A DNA stretch of 64,000 nt from Hoplostethus atlanticus (taxonomy: Eukaryota; Chordata; Actinopteri; Trachichthyiformes; Trachichthyidae), in assembly GCA_034670405.1 (NCBI GenBank), contig JAXDDX010000355.1, positions 81,622 through 145,621 of the forward strand, written 5' to 3'. Positions 51,883-63,639 of the stretch are shown here, piece after piece. Within the stretch, counting starts at the first letter, position 1. Each line of letters begins with the position of its first letter. The position numbers and the translations under genes were made by a program. The notes under the pieces are model-generated. The model was not told the origin of the DNA, searched no databases, and saw nothing but the letters and a program-made list of their open reading frames with translations.

Positions 51883-54800
51883 TCAAGGTTTGAACTTCGT
51901 GGCAAGCTGCTCCAGCGTGACCTGTAGCTTCTCCTCTTCTTGAGGTGAGGACCTGGAGAAGGCCAGGGGCAGGTGGGTAGCCACGGCTTTTCGATCTGCA
52001 AGGAATTTTATGGAAAAGTATATATGAGACAAGGCAAGGAGACCCTGTATCATAGAAATATGAACATCAAAGTATCCCACTTCTTAAATGATGAATGACT
52101 TGCCACTGAGCATAGTCATGTCACAGACACACAAGTCCACAACATGATTTCAAATGACAAAAACAAAGCCGGTAGTAGGGCACAGAATGGCACAACTTTC
52201 TGTTTCTCAAGTAGCATTTGCAGCTCTTTCCTAATATCATCAAGGTGGCGAAAAGTGGCGGAATAAACGTCATACAAATAGGTTTCATAATGTTGTAAAA
52301 TGACAGAATACAACTCTGTTCCTGACCCTGGAAGAAGAGTCCACTGGGCTGCTTGGCTGCAGCTGCAGACACAGCCAACCACACCACAGTGTCGGCCCCC
52401 ATGGCCTCTGTCCGGAGTTTGTTCTTCATTTTGGCGTGGAAGTCAGGCATGGACGACTGGACAGCTAAGGAGAGGAAAAGAATATCCTAGATTACAGCAG
52501 CAACATCTTCAATCACATGTATTATGCAGGTATTCTACTTGACAGGTTTGGTGTAAACTGAAGGAGGAGCTGCTTGCCGGTTGTCTGATGTTGCTCCTTG
52601 AGTGTACAACTATGCACATCAATGATTTTGCTTCACTCTCAGTGCCTGGTGAGTCTAAGTTTAAAAATACACTTTTACACCCATCCTTCCTGTGGTTTTT
52701 ACCTGGTGTGTCTGCCCAGCCGGGGTGCATGGAGGAGAAGTGGATCTCTGTTTGTTGGGATGCCCATCTCTCTGTCAGGATCACCTGCTGTCTCTTTCAT
52801 GACAAAAACACAGAATCACTTCAACAGACTTGCACAAAATGCAAGTTAAATACAATTTATATCCATCTCTTCGCTGCACAGTTCTTAAGTATAATCTAGT
52901 CTCCTTTACTTTGTTTTGAGCGTAGGCCATGGTGCCGTCAAACGTCCCCTTCTCAACCTGCAGGTCATCCACGTTTAGCTTCTGTGTCAGCATGCCTCCA
53001 GATGACACAGTGATCTGCAGGAATATTTTTTTTTTAAAATAAAGACAATATGAGGGTGAATATTTGCACAAGGGGGGATTTTATCCTATGTTGCAATTTT
53101 CTGCCCCTCATTTTATTGATTGCAGAGTTGTCAAGTTCCTTTATTTTAGGAACAGAAACCGCAAGTTATCAGCTAATTAAAGGATAATTCCGGCCATTTT
53201 ACAGCGTGTCCACTCTCACTTCTAAACATTACTGTGGATTTTTACATGCTTACATTATTTCCCTACCTCTAGTCGGCTTTCACTTTCATTCAGCTCCAAA
53301 TTATATCAAAACCAAATTTCTAAGTTGACAAATAACGTGTAGTAACATAATCCATGGGGATGTGTGCTTCTACAAAAAAAATGCTTCACCTAATCATTAG
53401 AAAATAACATTGTTTTGTGGATGAAAAGCATTTGGAACTAGTGTGCACATGGGGACAATGGGGCAAGAGTAGGCATGTCTATGATGATAGACAAATATGT
53501 AAACAATTGGAACAAGGAAGTAGGCAAAACACCTCAGCAGCAAAGCTTTATCATCAGAGCAATATTGGTTTCTGAAAATAAAAAAACCCCATAAAAAACA
53601 CCTTTCCAAATGCTAATGTGACCAGGTTTGACCAGGTTCACCCAAAACTCTTACCACAGTCTTTGCTTAAACTTTTTTATTTATATCGGAAACCCTGCCG
53701 TAGTTACTTCCCGCCTAAATCAACTGTAGAAAAGCTTCAAATTCTCGATCACATATCTGCACATCAATAAAGCAAGTATCTTTTTGAAAGGCTGTTTAGA
53801 TTGAGGCAGAACGCAACTCACCACTCTGGGTTCTTCAACCTTCTTCAGGGCCGGTATCAATGCTGTGGTGAGGATGTATGTACCTGTCAATGAACACAAA
53901 CATAGAGGTCAGTTCAGCAACACTTCGCTGGATCATCCACATCTACTCTTTTTGTGTATCTAATACAACGCATTACAAATTGGCTACATTTAGTGGTTGT
54001 TAAACCGTGTTCATATGATATGACCAATGTTTATGCTATCACAGATCACTGCAAAGCCAGCCATCACAGTGAGTACGGGTATGGTGTTTTGTTCTTCTGA
54101 AGTGTAAAAAGATGTTTTCCTTGCTTACCGAGAGTATTTGTGGCAAAGTTCTTTTCCAAACCCTCCTCAGTTAACTCTCTCTGGTTGACCATACACCCGG
54201 CATTGTTGATCTGGTTAATATGACAAATTAAAATTACAACACAAAACTGATTTAGATTATTCAGTGATTAACTCTAGTGTACAGTATATGATAGGTGATC
54301 TAACAGATACGTACCAGTACATGTAAACTGTTGCTTTGAGAGAAGGTCTGGGCAAACTCCCATACTTGCCTAGCACTTGACATGTCCACAACATGTATAT
54401 GGACATTCTGGAAATAAATTGGACACTTCAGAGCCTACCAACGTGGTTGTCAAGTATATGAATGGAGGGTGTGGCCAAACTGTCAGAACTGTCAGGGTTT
54501 AGCACTATCACCTGATTTTTAGTCTGTTCTACAATTTCGTCCTTGGCCGCTTCTGCCCGCCCCTTGTTTCGACACACCATGTGAACTGTCCCGCCTGTAG
54601 ACACACAAAGAAACCATAACAGTGGACGACAGGTCTATGTAAGTAATGCAATGTATGCAAGTATGCTTTACCCGAAGTTCCCCAAATGTGTATTGCTGTA
54701 CTGTGTTTTCTGATCAAAGCACACAAGGAGAAGAGAAAAGGGAAAGCGCTTACTTTTCACCCAAACTTTACAACCTATATGATGACCTCATAACAACCAC

Positions 54801-55657
54801 ACACACACAAAATCACTCTTTAAAAACCATTATCCGTTGTCCAAGGCTCTGGTAGTAAAATACTCTCATAAAGAATCACCTCTTTTGGCTATTTCCAGGG
54901 ATGTGCATTTTCCTATCCCGCTGTTGGCACCTGTTACCATGAAGGACCGGCCACTCAGGTTCACATCTAGGTCCGATGGAGTGAAATGCTTTTCTGCAGC
55001 TTCATAGCCACTTCTGTTCGGAGCAAAGTACAGCAAAATATGTTTACTGCAACTGCTACAGTCAGAGTTAGAGCCATTGGTAATTTAAAGAATGTCAAAG
55101 TGGGACCACACAGTGCTTATCGCAATTTATGACATGAATTCCCCTTATTTTATAGGAAATTGAGAGGAATAACGCACTCCTCAAGATTACCTTCAACGAA
55201 TCGCCCACTGTAGGGGTGAATGGGTGCGGGGAATTATGGATGTCGTAAATTGTGTCCCTTGTGCTCTAATGCTTAGTGGCAATTTCAAAAGTCCCTTTTG
55301 TATTGAGCCCAATGAGCTCTATTTGGCTCCGATTGCCCTAGAGTAATAAGTGGGAGTCTTTACAAGAGGTTGGGCTTCTCATTGAGCAGCTGCACATTGC
55401 CCAATTTACAAAGCAATATAGAATCAAATAATTGTTTAGGAGATCTAACTTCATTGGAATGCTGTAAATTAATGCAGTTTTCTAAGCTAACGTTAACTTA
55501 CACAAGGTGATTCATGATACGCAAAACCTACGAATGACTGTATATGTTTGACTACGTAACATTGTGTAGCACAGTCGAAATTACTGACTAACGTTACTTA
55601 CTTTGTATACTCTCTGAGTCCTTTCACAAGCCAAACGGAATTCCTGTAAAATGACAT
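51883..55657 (-). CDS. DHRS12: DHRS12, dehydrogenase/reductase SDR family member 12
   Basis: Ten coding exons on the minus strand: 55602-55657, 54880-55013, 54512-54594, 54315-54407, 54129-54210, 53822-53883, 52910-53014, 52703-52793, 52327-52464 and 51883-51995. They join in phase to 318 codons (human 317). This is a classical-type short-chain dehydrogenase fold: cofactor motif TGANSGIG at 46-53, INNAG at 123-127, active-site Ser at 174/175 (TVSSGG), and catalytic YAQNK with Tyr201 and Lys205. All catalytic residues are present, so it should be active with NAD(P). The substrate is not established to my knowledge. The N-terminus MSFYRNSVWLVKGLREYTK is hydrophobic and resembles the human start, so it may be a membrane or mitochondrial signal. 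The start ATG is the first in the conserved frame. Confidence 0.96.
53140..53640. repeat. Possible dispersed repeat in DHRS12 intron 6
   Basis: AAAGGATAATTCCGGCCATT near 53180 resembles a word I have seen in widespread fish repeats. Ends and class cannot be fixed by eye. Confidence 0.25.
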
Positions 55658-55773
55658 ATTTAAGGGGAAAGGATGGCTTGTGTACTGCAAAATATGTCCA
55701 CCCGATTACGGTATTTCTATGTTTCATAAGAATGACTGGTGGTTATGTAGTAAGGTAGGCGGGTTTAGGGGAG

Positions 55774-55780
55774 TCACGTG
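55774..55780. promoter_or_regulatory. DHRS12: E-box in the DHRS12 promoter region
   Basis: TCACGTG, a USF/TFE-type E-box, lies 117 bases upstream of the DHRS12 ATG. No other core element is clear. Confidence 0.4.
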
Positions 55781-56184
55781 GCTCGACGAGAAGAAAGTAA
55801 CAACTAGCGCCCCTGCTGGTCAGGGGCAAGTCAGCGCAATAAGCAGCGTCCACGCAAAGTGCTGAAGAAGAGTCAGCCCTCTTGGATTTCATTTCAATGG
55901 AAATGTTGGACTATACCTGTCTTTAATAAACTATAAAAGTGTATTTGTAAATAGGAGATGTAGCGCCGCCCACCGCCATGCAAGTAGACAAGTGAAGGGT
56001 TATGGACATCTGTTTAGGTCAGTGAAATTCGACGTATTGGTTTCGTTCTCGTGCTCGCTGACTTTCGTGCGGTAAAAAGTCAATAGAGCAGGACAGGACC
56101 CTACGGGGAGGTAAACAGCCATATGATGAAAGACTTGCAAAGGGTCCTGTATCAGGGCTGAATCCTAATAGAATTATTAAAGGA

Positions 56185-56275
56185 ATCATACCATATAATA
56201 CCACCAAATACCATAAAGTATGATCAGTTCACAGTAAACTCACGGTTGAGTACCAGAGTACTACTCTGTAAGAAT
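56185..56275 (+). repeat. Further copy of the 11.5-12.4 kb repeat family
   Basis: Words AAGGAAT, ATACCATAAAGT, GTAAACTCA and TTGAGTACCA follow in the same order as in the reverse complement of 12249-12356. It is more diverged than the pair near SERPINE3. Confidence 0.45.
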
Positions 56276-56505
56276 AGTATATAAGTATATGGTAATGATT
56301 TTTCATCAAGGTTTAATTGCTTCCAAATGACCAAAGAGACCCAAGACTAGGTTCAAATACTTTGCATGAAGAAACGGATCACGACCATAGTGAGGGGAGG
56401 ATTTCGCTCTTGCTTCACCATTTCTCTGTGAGTTAACATCCACACACTACTAATGTTGGGCTATCATAACTACATATCGACGTGTTTTCCCCGCACACAA
56501 CAGTT

Positions 56506-56615
56506 GTCAGGATGGCCGAGTGGTCTAAGGCGCCAGACTCAAGGTTCAAACCTTCCACTGAAATGGGGTTTCTGGTCTCCGAATGGAGGCGTGGGTTCGA
56601 ATCCCACTTCTGACA
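56506..56615 (+). tRNA. tRNA-Leu (CAA) with intron
   Basis: The acceptor stem GTCAGGA pairs with TTCTGAC (one G-U pair) and is followed by discriminator A. The A box (TGGCCGAGTGGTCTAAGGC) and B box (GGTTCGAATCC) are consensus, and a long variable arm typical of leucine is present. The anticodon is CAA at 56540-56542. A 26-nt intron (about 56544-56569) follows the base 3' to the anticodon, as in vertebrate tRNA-Leu(CAA). A TTTTT terminator follows at 56620. Confidence 0.95.
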
Positions 56616-56893
56616 CATACTTTTTATGTTAGTTGACTTTTAAAACTAGATTAATGTTACATTATAACAAATCTACAAGTGACTTTTACAGAAATCTTAA
56701 ATTTCACTGATATTCAAATGATTTCTAGTTTAGCTGTACTGAACACTGCGCTTGGTGGCTGAATCGTGAATGAGCCCTTAAAGCAATAGCTGTTTCGCTA
56801 CGTGATGTTTTATTGTATGAAACGTAAAACTTCATAGGCATTGCTTTTGGCTATCTAGTCAAAAAGGCTTCTGGTGGCCAGTGTCACACAGTT

Positions 56894-57003
56894 GTCAGGA
56901 TGGCCGAGCGGTCTAAGGCGCCAGACTCAAGGTGATCAACCTTCCTGTGAACGGGATTTCTGGTCTCCGAATGGAGGCGTGGGTTCGAATCCCACTTCTG
57001 ACA
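56894..57003 (+). tRNA. tRNA-Leu (CAA) with intron, second copy
   Basis: Same mature sequence as the copy 388 bases upstream except for one D-loop base (GAGCGG instead of GAGTGG). The anticodon is CAA at 56928-56930. The 26-nt intron (about 56932-56957) is clearly diverged from that of the first copy. A TTTT terminator follows at 57006. The same short word CACAGTT/CAACAGTT precedes both genes. Confidence 0.95.
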
Positions 57004-58760
57004 ATACTTTTGCACTAATACAATCTACGATACTGATTTAGCTGCGTACAAAAACGTCAATAACATTTACAGCCAAATTAAATGTGCTTGGATCCGATGT
57101 ATTTCTTACAGTCCTGTAGATTATCACAGAGTAGTAAAACGAAATGGTTAGTTGTGAGTGACATAAATACCAGTTTGAGTGGTGATTTTCAGTAAGTGCC
57201 TTCACCTGTGTGCGTCTATCATTTTATGGACTGGCTCAGCTAATCAAAACAGAAGAGCAGAACTGTCCGTTCAATAGACATAATTCAAAGTATATTTATG
57301 TAATACAGGCTTCATATATTTTTCTGTAGCTGTACATTCTCATGTATGATTTATTACACATTGACGTGCTGTTCTCACTTTTCATCATAATTTTCATAGC
57401 CCTCAAACTTCACTGATTTCAACGAATTCTAGAGTGGGAAAAAATCTCTCAAGGAAGATGACAGTGACTGATCAGTGGCTAAAGGAGACGTTCACTCCAA
57501 GTTATCTTTCACATATTATTGATGTTGTTGTGAAACTTTTGTTCCTATTCAGATGAATTTGTTGCATTTCTTCATTCAGTTCTTGATCAAGGATACTGCA
57601 AATTGAAAAATTACAGGTTCAGGCAAAACTGCTGATTGCTGACATGTTACTGTAGTGGAGCAGCAGTGATTGCTGTCCCACTGTCTGATTGCTGTCCCAC
57701 TTAATATAGGCCCAGTACGGTACAGGGCACACCGCAAAAACTACGACCGATGGCCATACGGCCATAGACGCTCACCGACGGTCGGCTTGGTGTGTCAGGG
57801 CTCATAGACTGATTGATCACACCTGTGACTAATTGTGAAGCGTAGCTACAGACTGACAGCTGATAAAAGAAGAGGGCCAGTCATTGCTTGCTCTCGGGGG
57901 AGCGACTGCATTCTGCCTTACGGCACTCTATTGGGTTGGGGTGCCGTTCACAGCTGGTTAGTTTTCTTACCTATGTTGAACGCACTTATTGTAAGTCGCT
58001 TTGGATAAAAGCGTCTGCTAAATGACTGTAATGTAAATGTATGTAATGGTTAGGGCTGCAGGCGACGAGGACATGTACGATGGGGGCAAGTTTGTTCCAG
58101 CTATAGGGAGGGGAGGTTTACTTGCCTCCTGTAGTTAGTTATGGCTGGGGCTGCTCTCTCTGCGGTGCACGCTGCGGTGTGCGACGGGATCCTGCCAGTG
58201 TCCTTCCTGAGCCTGTCTCCCTGGGGAGTCGGACGGCGCCACAAGCTGAGGGAGGGTGTCGCTGACCGGGGAGTTAAGTTAATGAAACATTTTAACCCTT
58301 TAGGTCTCTTTTATGTATAGTCTTGTCTAATTGTTTGTCCTGGTGTCACTTTATGTTTAGTGTTTAGGATTATTTGAAATGGCCTGGGGAGCTCGGGGGG
58401 CGAAGCTGTTGGGAGGGCCAGCTAGATGCCCTGGGCTGGAAGGTTCTCTATAAAAGGGTTTCACCCTATGAGATTGGCATGTGCTTTTGTGTTCACTTCT
58501 TTTGCTGTGTAGCCTGTTGAGCTTCTCTCTGTATTTGAGTGCTTGATGGTGGCGTATGTGCTTTTTCTTTTATTATCAAAAATATTCATTTCATAACACA
58601 CTATATACATTATTTACATTTTTCACACAAAAGGGGACTGGGTTCCTATCAACACCCAACTAAATAAATCAAAACTATAATGGTGACAACAAAAGAAGGT
58701 CTTACTGGTCACACCGTGAATTCTATAATCACTTGCTTGATGGTGTTTTGATATTCTTAT
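57004..58760. other. Gene-free stretch with repeat fragments
   Basis: The first 700 bases show nothing recognisable. From about 57700 the composition changes to a GC-richer, CpG-containing stretch that looks repeat-derived, with a SINE tail at 57985-58036. The 58070-58500 block is GC-rich and repeat-like but I could not assign it. No host gene was found. Confidence 0.5.
57985..58036 (+). mobile_element. Fish SINE tail fragment
   Basis: TTGTAAGTCGCTTTGG followed by AAAAGCGTCTGCTAAATGA and CTGTAATGTAA. This is the same tail as in the SINE at 15494-15622, in the opposite orientation. I could not identify a matching tRNA-like head just upstream. Confidence 0.6.
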
Positions 58761-58769
58761 AAACTAACT

Positions 58770-59100
58770 CCCCTCAACAAACAAGTCTGGAAAGTTACCA
58801 CTACCATATTTATACACCAAATAAACTTTGTCCTTAATTATATTTTCAAAACTACACCACACGTCAATTATTCTCCCTTCAAAATGTATCATGTTTCGTC
58901 TCATTCTTATTACATATCTTGCATAACTTGGTACATAATTAAACAATTGCAGATTTACATTTTTTTTTCCATTAATCCCAAATAAGAATATTTCTTTCCA
59001 ATCTTTAACTAGATTAGGTGTCCAGTTTCCCCTCAACATATCCCTTATTTTCCCATGAAATACATTTAGCAGCCCACAGTTTAAGAATAAATGCAAAACA
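58770..59100 (-). mobile_element. L1/Tx1-like LINE, 3' coding fragment
   Basis: A minus-strand frame reads NCGLLNVFHGKIRDMLRGNW, WKEIFLFGINGK and ARYVIRMRRNMIHFEGR. This resembles the region after the reverse transcriptase in fish L1/Tx1-type LINEs. It is a truncated, non-functional piece, probably of the same insertion as the fragments at 60576-62450 and now separated from them by later insertions. Confidence 0.55.
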
Positions 59101-59450
59101 AATTCAGAATCAAATTTATTGGCCAAGTACATTCGCACATACAAGGAATTTGACTCTGTGACGTTGGTGAAAAAACAGACAGGTACAGCAATCAAATAAA
59201 CTCAAACAATATATACAATGAAAGAGAGAAATAATTAAGTGTGTGAGTCTGGGGGGGTGGTCAGGGGGCTTTGTTTGTGAGCTCCACTGCCATGGGGAAG
59301 AAGCTGTTCAAGTACCCGGGACGTTTTGGTCTTGACAGACCGCAGCCTCCTGCCAGAGGGGAGAGGTTCAAACGGGGAGTGTCCAGGGTGAGATGGGTCA
59401 GCCATGATCCTTCCAGCTCGCTTCCTGATCCTAGAGGCGTAGGGGAGATT
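59101..59450 (-). mobile_element. LINE 3' end (Rex/L2-type)
   Basis: On the minus strand the C-terminal coding part (KRAGRIMADPSHPGHS, EPLPSGRRLRS, then NSFFPMAVELTNKAP in another frame) is followed by a 3' UTR ending AATAAATTTGATTCTG at about 59102. This LP-SGRRLRS ending is typical of fish Rex1/L2-like LINEs. The copy is 5'-truncated and its frame is broken at least once. It lies against the L1/Tx1 fragment and probably inserted into it. Confidence 0.65.
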
Positions 59451-59454
59451 GGGG

Positions 59455-60310
59455 ACGGTTGCAACACTTTTTGCATTTCTCTCCTATTGGACTAGACCAG
59501 CCAAATTTGTGTATATATTAAACTTACACCTGTCTGCTAATTACCCATACCATTTAAAGATTATGATCTGAAATATCACAATATTTATTTGAATGGAAGA
59601 AGTCAGATGTTGGTATTTTTGTTAAAGCTAGGGTTATATTTGCATTTTGGTAGGCAAGTCTTAATTGGTGGTTGTTCATTGGGTGATTAGTGGGTTTGGA
59701 TCTCTGGGTATTGAGTTATAGCATTGTGCAACCTTTTATCAGGTGAGTGTTTTTCATGCAGCGCATTTCCCTTGATACCTGTGGTAGCTGTGACAGACTG
59801 CTACCTGGAGCTACACTGATTTTCCCCAGTAGGCTGTAGTGGCTTGTCTCTTTTGGGGACTTGTCAGTTTGTTGTTTTGGTTTGTTATTTTTGTGTGTAG
59901 TCAGTGTGGCTGAGAGCAGTTGTCTCGGGGACACCTCCGTAACATTGGTGGGATCGGTTACCACCATTGTAAGCGGGCTTTAGGTGTGTAAGTACCCACC
60001 ACCAGTACGCACATGAAGACTAGTCTCAAGTTAGCTAGTGGAGTGGTTAGGCAGTATAGGGGGAAAGCTCCTTTACTAGTTTCGGGTGCGTTGAATGGAT
60101 GACACTGAGCTGTTTTGGTGTGCCAATGTGCTATTGATTCTGATCACTGTTAAATACTAGTCCAACAAACTATATCAAAATGAGTGAACAGGTAGAGGAT
60201 TTCATTCAGGTTCCTGATGAGTTGTTGCTGGACAGATATACAAAAGAGCAACTGTTGAAAGTAGCAGAGTACTACAAAATTGACTGTGTCACGTGCGGTT
60301 AAACGTCTCA
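59455..60310 (+). mobile_element. Ty3/Gypsy-type LTR retroelement remnant (5' part)
   Basis: A fossil piece of an LTR element. A probable LTR ends near 59945, a primer-binding-like word and untranslated leader follow, and the start of a gag-like frame begins near 60181. Only this 5' portion remains; no pol region is attached. The copy is broken and looks old. The family assignment rests on the layout and on the resemblance of the gag start to fish Gypsy elements. The left end is approximate. Confidence 0.5.
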
Positions 60311-60384
60311 AGGAATGTAAAGGGTCTGACTTTTGAGCAGCAGAAAGAGTCCCATATACCTCAATATGATCCCTTATTCTTTTA

Positions 60385-60575
60385 ATGCGATCTCCATCCC
60401 TTACCGTGTCATCTGCATTTTGGTGAATTAAGCTATTCTTACCATATGGGATCTGTACACTTTATTTCACTGTCCATCTGTTGCCCTTTGCACATTCCTG
60501 TTGAGCATTGCAACTTTTTCATTTCACTGCACACCCCGTGTGTGTGTATGTGACAAATAAAGTTCTTGAATCCAT
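60385..60575 (+). mobile_element. LINE 3' tail fragment (L2-like)
   Basis: The stretch ends in GTGTGTATGTGACAAATAAAG followed by TTCTTGAATC, a widespread 3' tail of fish L2-like elements. No coding part is attached. Confidence 0.5.
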
Positions 60576-60948
60576 CTTGACTAATGTTGCAAGAGGTTCA
60601 ACAGAAACACTACACAAAAGTGCCAATAGGGGGCACCCTCGCCTAACTGATCTCTCCAATAGGAAAGAATCAGTCAGCACTCCATTGACTTTAACTCGGC
60701 GTTGCTGTAAAGCCATTTAACCCTATCTAGAGTTTTAAACAGGAAATCATGCTCCACCCTGTCAAATGCTTTATTTAAGTCTAACCCTAAAACTATCCCA
60801 CCCTCACCATCGTGTTGCATGCTCTCCACTACATCCCTAACTGTACATATGGTATCTGTAATTTCCCTCCCTGGAATGCTATATGCTTGAGTTGGTGATA
60901 TTATTGACCCTAAAACTGTTTTTAATCTGTCATCACTTCTTTCTGGTT
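60576..60948 (-). mobile_element. L1/Tx1-like LINE, reverse transcriptase fragment B
   Basis: Minus-strand reading gives, in order, LGSIISPTQAYSIPGREI, VLGLDLNKAFDRVEHDFLF (the FDR-type motif of the reverse transcriptase palm) and GVLTDSFLLERSVRRGCPL. Stops and frame changes interrupt it. It repeats the same protein region as fragment A beside it, so two insertions of related elements are present. Confidence 0.7.
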
Positions 60949-62450
60949 TCTAACTGTTACCATCATATCATCCGCATACTGATATATCAAACTTGTTCCT
61001 CCATATGGGGTTTCAATATTCATTATACTCTTATCATTTTTAATGGTAGCTGCTAGTGGTTCTACTGATAACTCGTAGAGCATGGCTAACAATAGGCTTA
61101 CTGACCTCTCTAATGCAAAACAGTCTGTTAACACTTACGTTACATTTCACACAACTTTTTGCATTTTTGTACAAGAGTTGAATCCATTTCAATCTATTAC
61201 CAAAACCAAATCTTTCCTTTGTGCTCTACTCTATCAAAAGCCTTGTTAAAGTCTAAGCTTAAAACTATCCTTCCTACTTTGTTCTTATTAATTGTATCTC
61301 TTATAGTACATATTATGTCTGCCGTATTACCTACTACCTGGTACACTATAACCTTGGGTAGGTGCTATTATACTATGTAGAACTTTTTTCATGCGATTGG
61401 CAAAAATTCTGGTCAAGATTTTATATTCAGAGCTTGATAAGCTGATTGGTCGATAGTTTTCTAGTTTCCTTCTGCTACCCCTGTTTTTATATGGTTAAGA
61501 CTCCCGTCGCCATTAATTCAGGAACTTCCTTATTTTCTTCCATCGAGTTAAATAATTTCAAAAGTATAGGTATCAGGATTTCAGCAAATTTTATCACACC
61601 TCCTTTTCATCATCACTTATTCTCACATTCACATTGTTCAATATTTTTTCCATACAATTTTCATCTATTTCATTCTTTGTAAATAGGTTTTTATAAAATG
61701 ATTCCACATTCTCTGAAATGTCTATCTACGAGTTCCCCCTTTTCATTTTCTAGCTCCATAAAGTTAGCTCTTCTTTGCTTCTTTTTCTCTAAACCTAGAA
61801 AAAAGAGGTACATTTTTCTCCACCCAGAGCATACCTCGCTTTGCTTCTTACAATTGCACCCATACATTTTTCCTTTTCGTATTTGCTCAATTTTGCTTGT
61901 AATTTTAAGTATTCTATATTACAGCTTGGATCCTTATCCAGTTCTTCCATTTCTTTTCTCAGTTTCTCTCTTGTATCTCTTTCCTTTCTTTTCCCTGAAA
62001 TTCCTTTGCTTTGTATATCATATACTTAGATATATCTTTGGTTTTAATATTCTCCCACCATTGACATATATATTCTGGTCCCCACAATTGATTTTTTTTA
62101 ACCCTTTCCCTATCAAAGTAGATATTCGTTTTTATATTCTATTTATTTTAATAAGGAGTTTAGACACCAAAAGCATCCACCTTTCCCCTCGTTGCCTAAC
62201 TTAATTTCACATCTTAGAACTGCATGATCACTAATAGTCGTAAATTTGTAATGATATACAATGATGTACTGATATATCTAGTAATGTCCTCTTTTACTAA
62301 TAATAGATCTATGCTAGATTGTTTTAGTTCTCCCATAACTACCTGTCTCTTTGAGAAACATTTTATATCTGGGTTGTTGGTCCTCCATACATCTATTAAA
62401 TTGACTTCAGCAATCATGTTTAATAGTTCTGGATGAATCTTATTTGAATT
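60949..62450 (-). mobile_element. L1/Tx1-like LINE, endonuclease and reverse transcriptase fragment A
   Basis: Minus-strand order: endonuclease end (NLIDVWRTNNPDIKCFSKR, SSIDLLLVKEDI; 62420-62215), a linker, NYRPISLSSSEYKILTRI (about 61470-61410), LSLDFNKAFDRVEH (about 61270-61225), then LSVEPLAA and the catalytic YADD (about 61080-60960). The copy is broken by many stops and lacks the 5' end. The APE-type endonuclease followed by this RT signature fits L1/Tx1 rather than L2 or RTE. Confidence 0.7.
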
Positions 62451-63639
62451 CAGTTTTTCTACTACATTTTACATTGGAGTCACCAGCCATCATACAGTTA
62501 CCATCACATAAATGTCTTAGTTTCATGAATAGTTATTTTCTTTCCGTTTCATTATTAGGTGCATATATATTTGCTAATCTAAACAATATATTGTGATACA
62601 GGAACTCTATTATTAGTATTGTGGTGTGAATGAGCTGGGGGACTCACTAATCAGTGACGTAATGAGCATGGACTCACCGATTGACTCAATTGATTGAACT
62701 GAATACAGGTGGGACTGATTGCGAGCGCAGGAGACTGTAAGCAGGATTTGTGGGGAGCACCTTACTGCTGTGGCTCAGCACTCTTTTGGGAGGGAGGGTG
62801 TCGTTTGCAGTTATCCAGGAGTACAGGTGCCTAAGTGATTTTCGCCCAAAAATGATCAACGTCCGCGGGAGCGCGCGCAGCCTGTTAAAGCTGTATCGCC
62901 CAGTTTATATACGTCTACGGGTGCTTTTATTTGGATCAAACAGTCATAACGTGCAAATACACATAACGTTATGTCCGTGGTAATAGCAAAGGTATGTCTT
63001 TGTGACATTTTAACGTTTCTGATAATCAAATAATCACAATCGTGGCCAAAGAAGTGTTTGCAGTTTATAGCGTAATCAGGCATGACATTTACGTGATTAT
63101 AGACAATACTATAGTATTGTTGCCGATGTCGATATGTGTTTGGTATGTCTAATATCCTTGTTTATATTTGTAAACTAGAATGTAATTATGGTATTTACGG
63201 ATGGGTTATATATAAAATAAAGACGTTCTTTTACCTACTCTGTGCCCTAGATTATAACCAATCCAGTCCTTTTTACCACGTTAAATATCTTTAAAGCAGC
63301 AATAAGCCTACAACCCATGAAACACAGTTTTCCACTTGCCAAAAAGTGATTGCAGCTCTTACCTTGTGACTGAAAGGTTATTTATTAAGACAAGGCCTTG
63401 TTAATGATTATTTTCATGTTTTATTTTATGTTTCAGTGGACATATCTCCCTACAGGTACATATTTGGAAGTACTGTTGTCTTGCGTCATCTATTCTACAG
63501 ACATATATTCCATACGTGCAACATAGGATATTTTCATAAACACAGAGTCAGAACAACACGATAAAAAACTACAACTATTTACAATATACCAGTGTATCTA
63601 AATTTAAACAGTAGTAGTAGTAGTGGGGTGGTTGAGATT
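62451..63639. other. Gene-free stretch before the right-edge gene
   Basis: AT-rich except for a CpG-rich patch near 62800-62930 that contains GCGCGCGC. It probably includes the 3' UTR of the minus-strand gene at 63640; the nearest minus-strand AATAAA-type signals were not resolved. No exon or RNA gene was recognised. Confidence 0.4.

Noticed and set aside
57700-58620. An LTR or complete mobile element just upstream of the L1/Tx1 fragments
   Set aside because: Composition is repeat-like, but no terminal repeats, coding part or known family words were seen apart from the SINE tail.
61698-62204. A 168-codon plus-strand frame
   Set aside because: It is antisense to an L1/Tx1 fragment. Its F/S/L-rich product reflects the AT-rich complement of the LINE.
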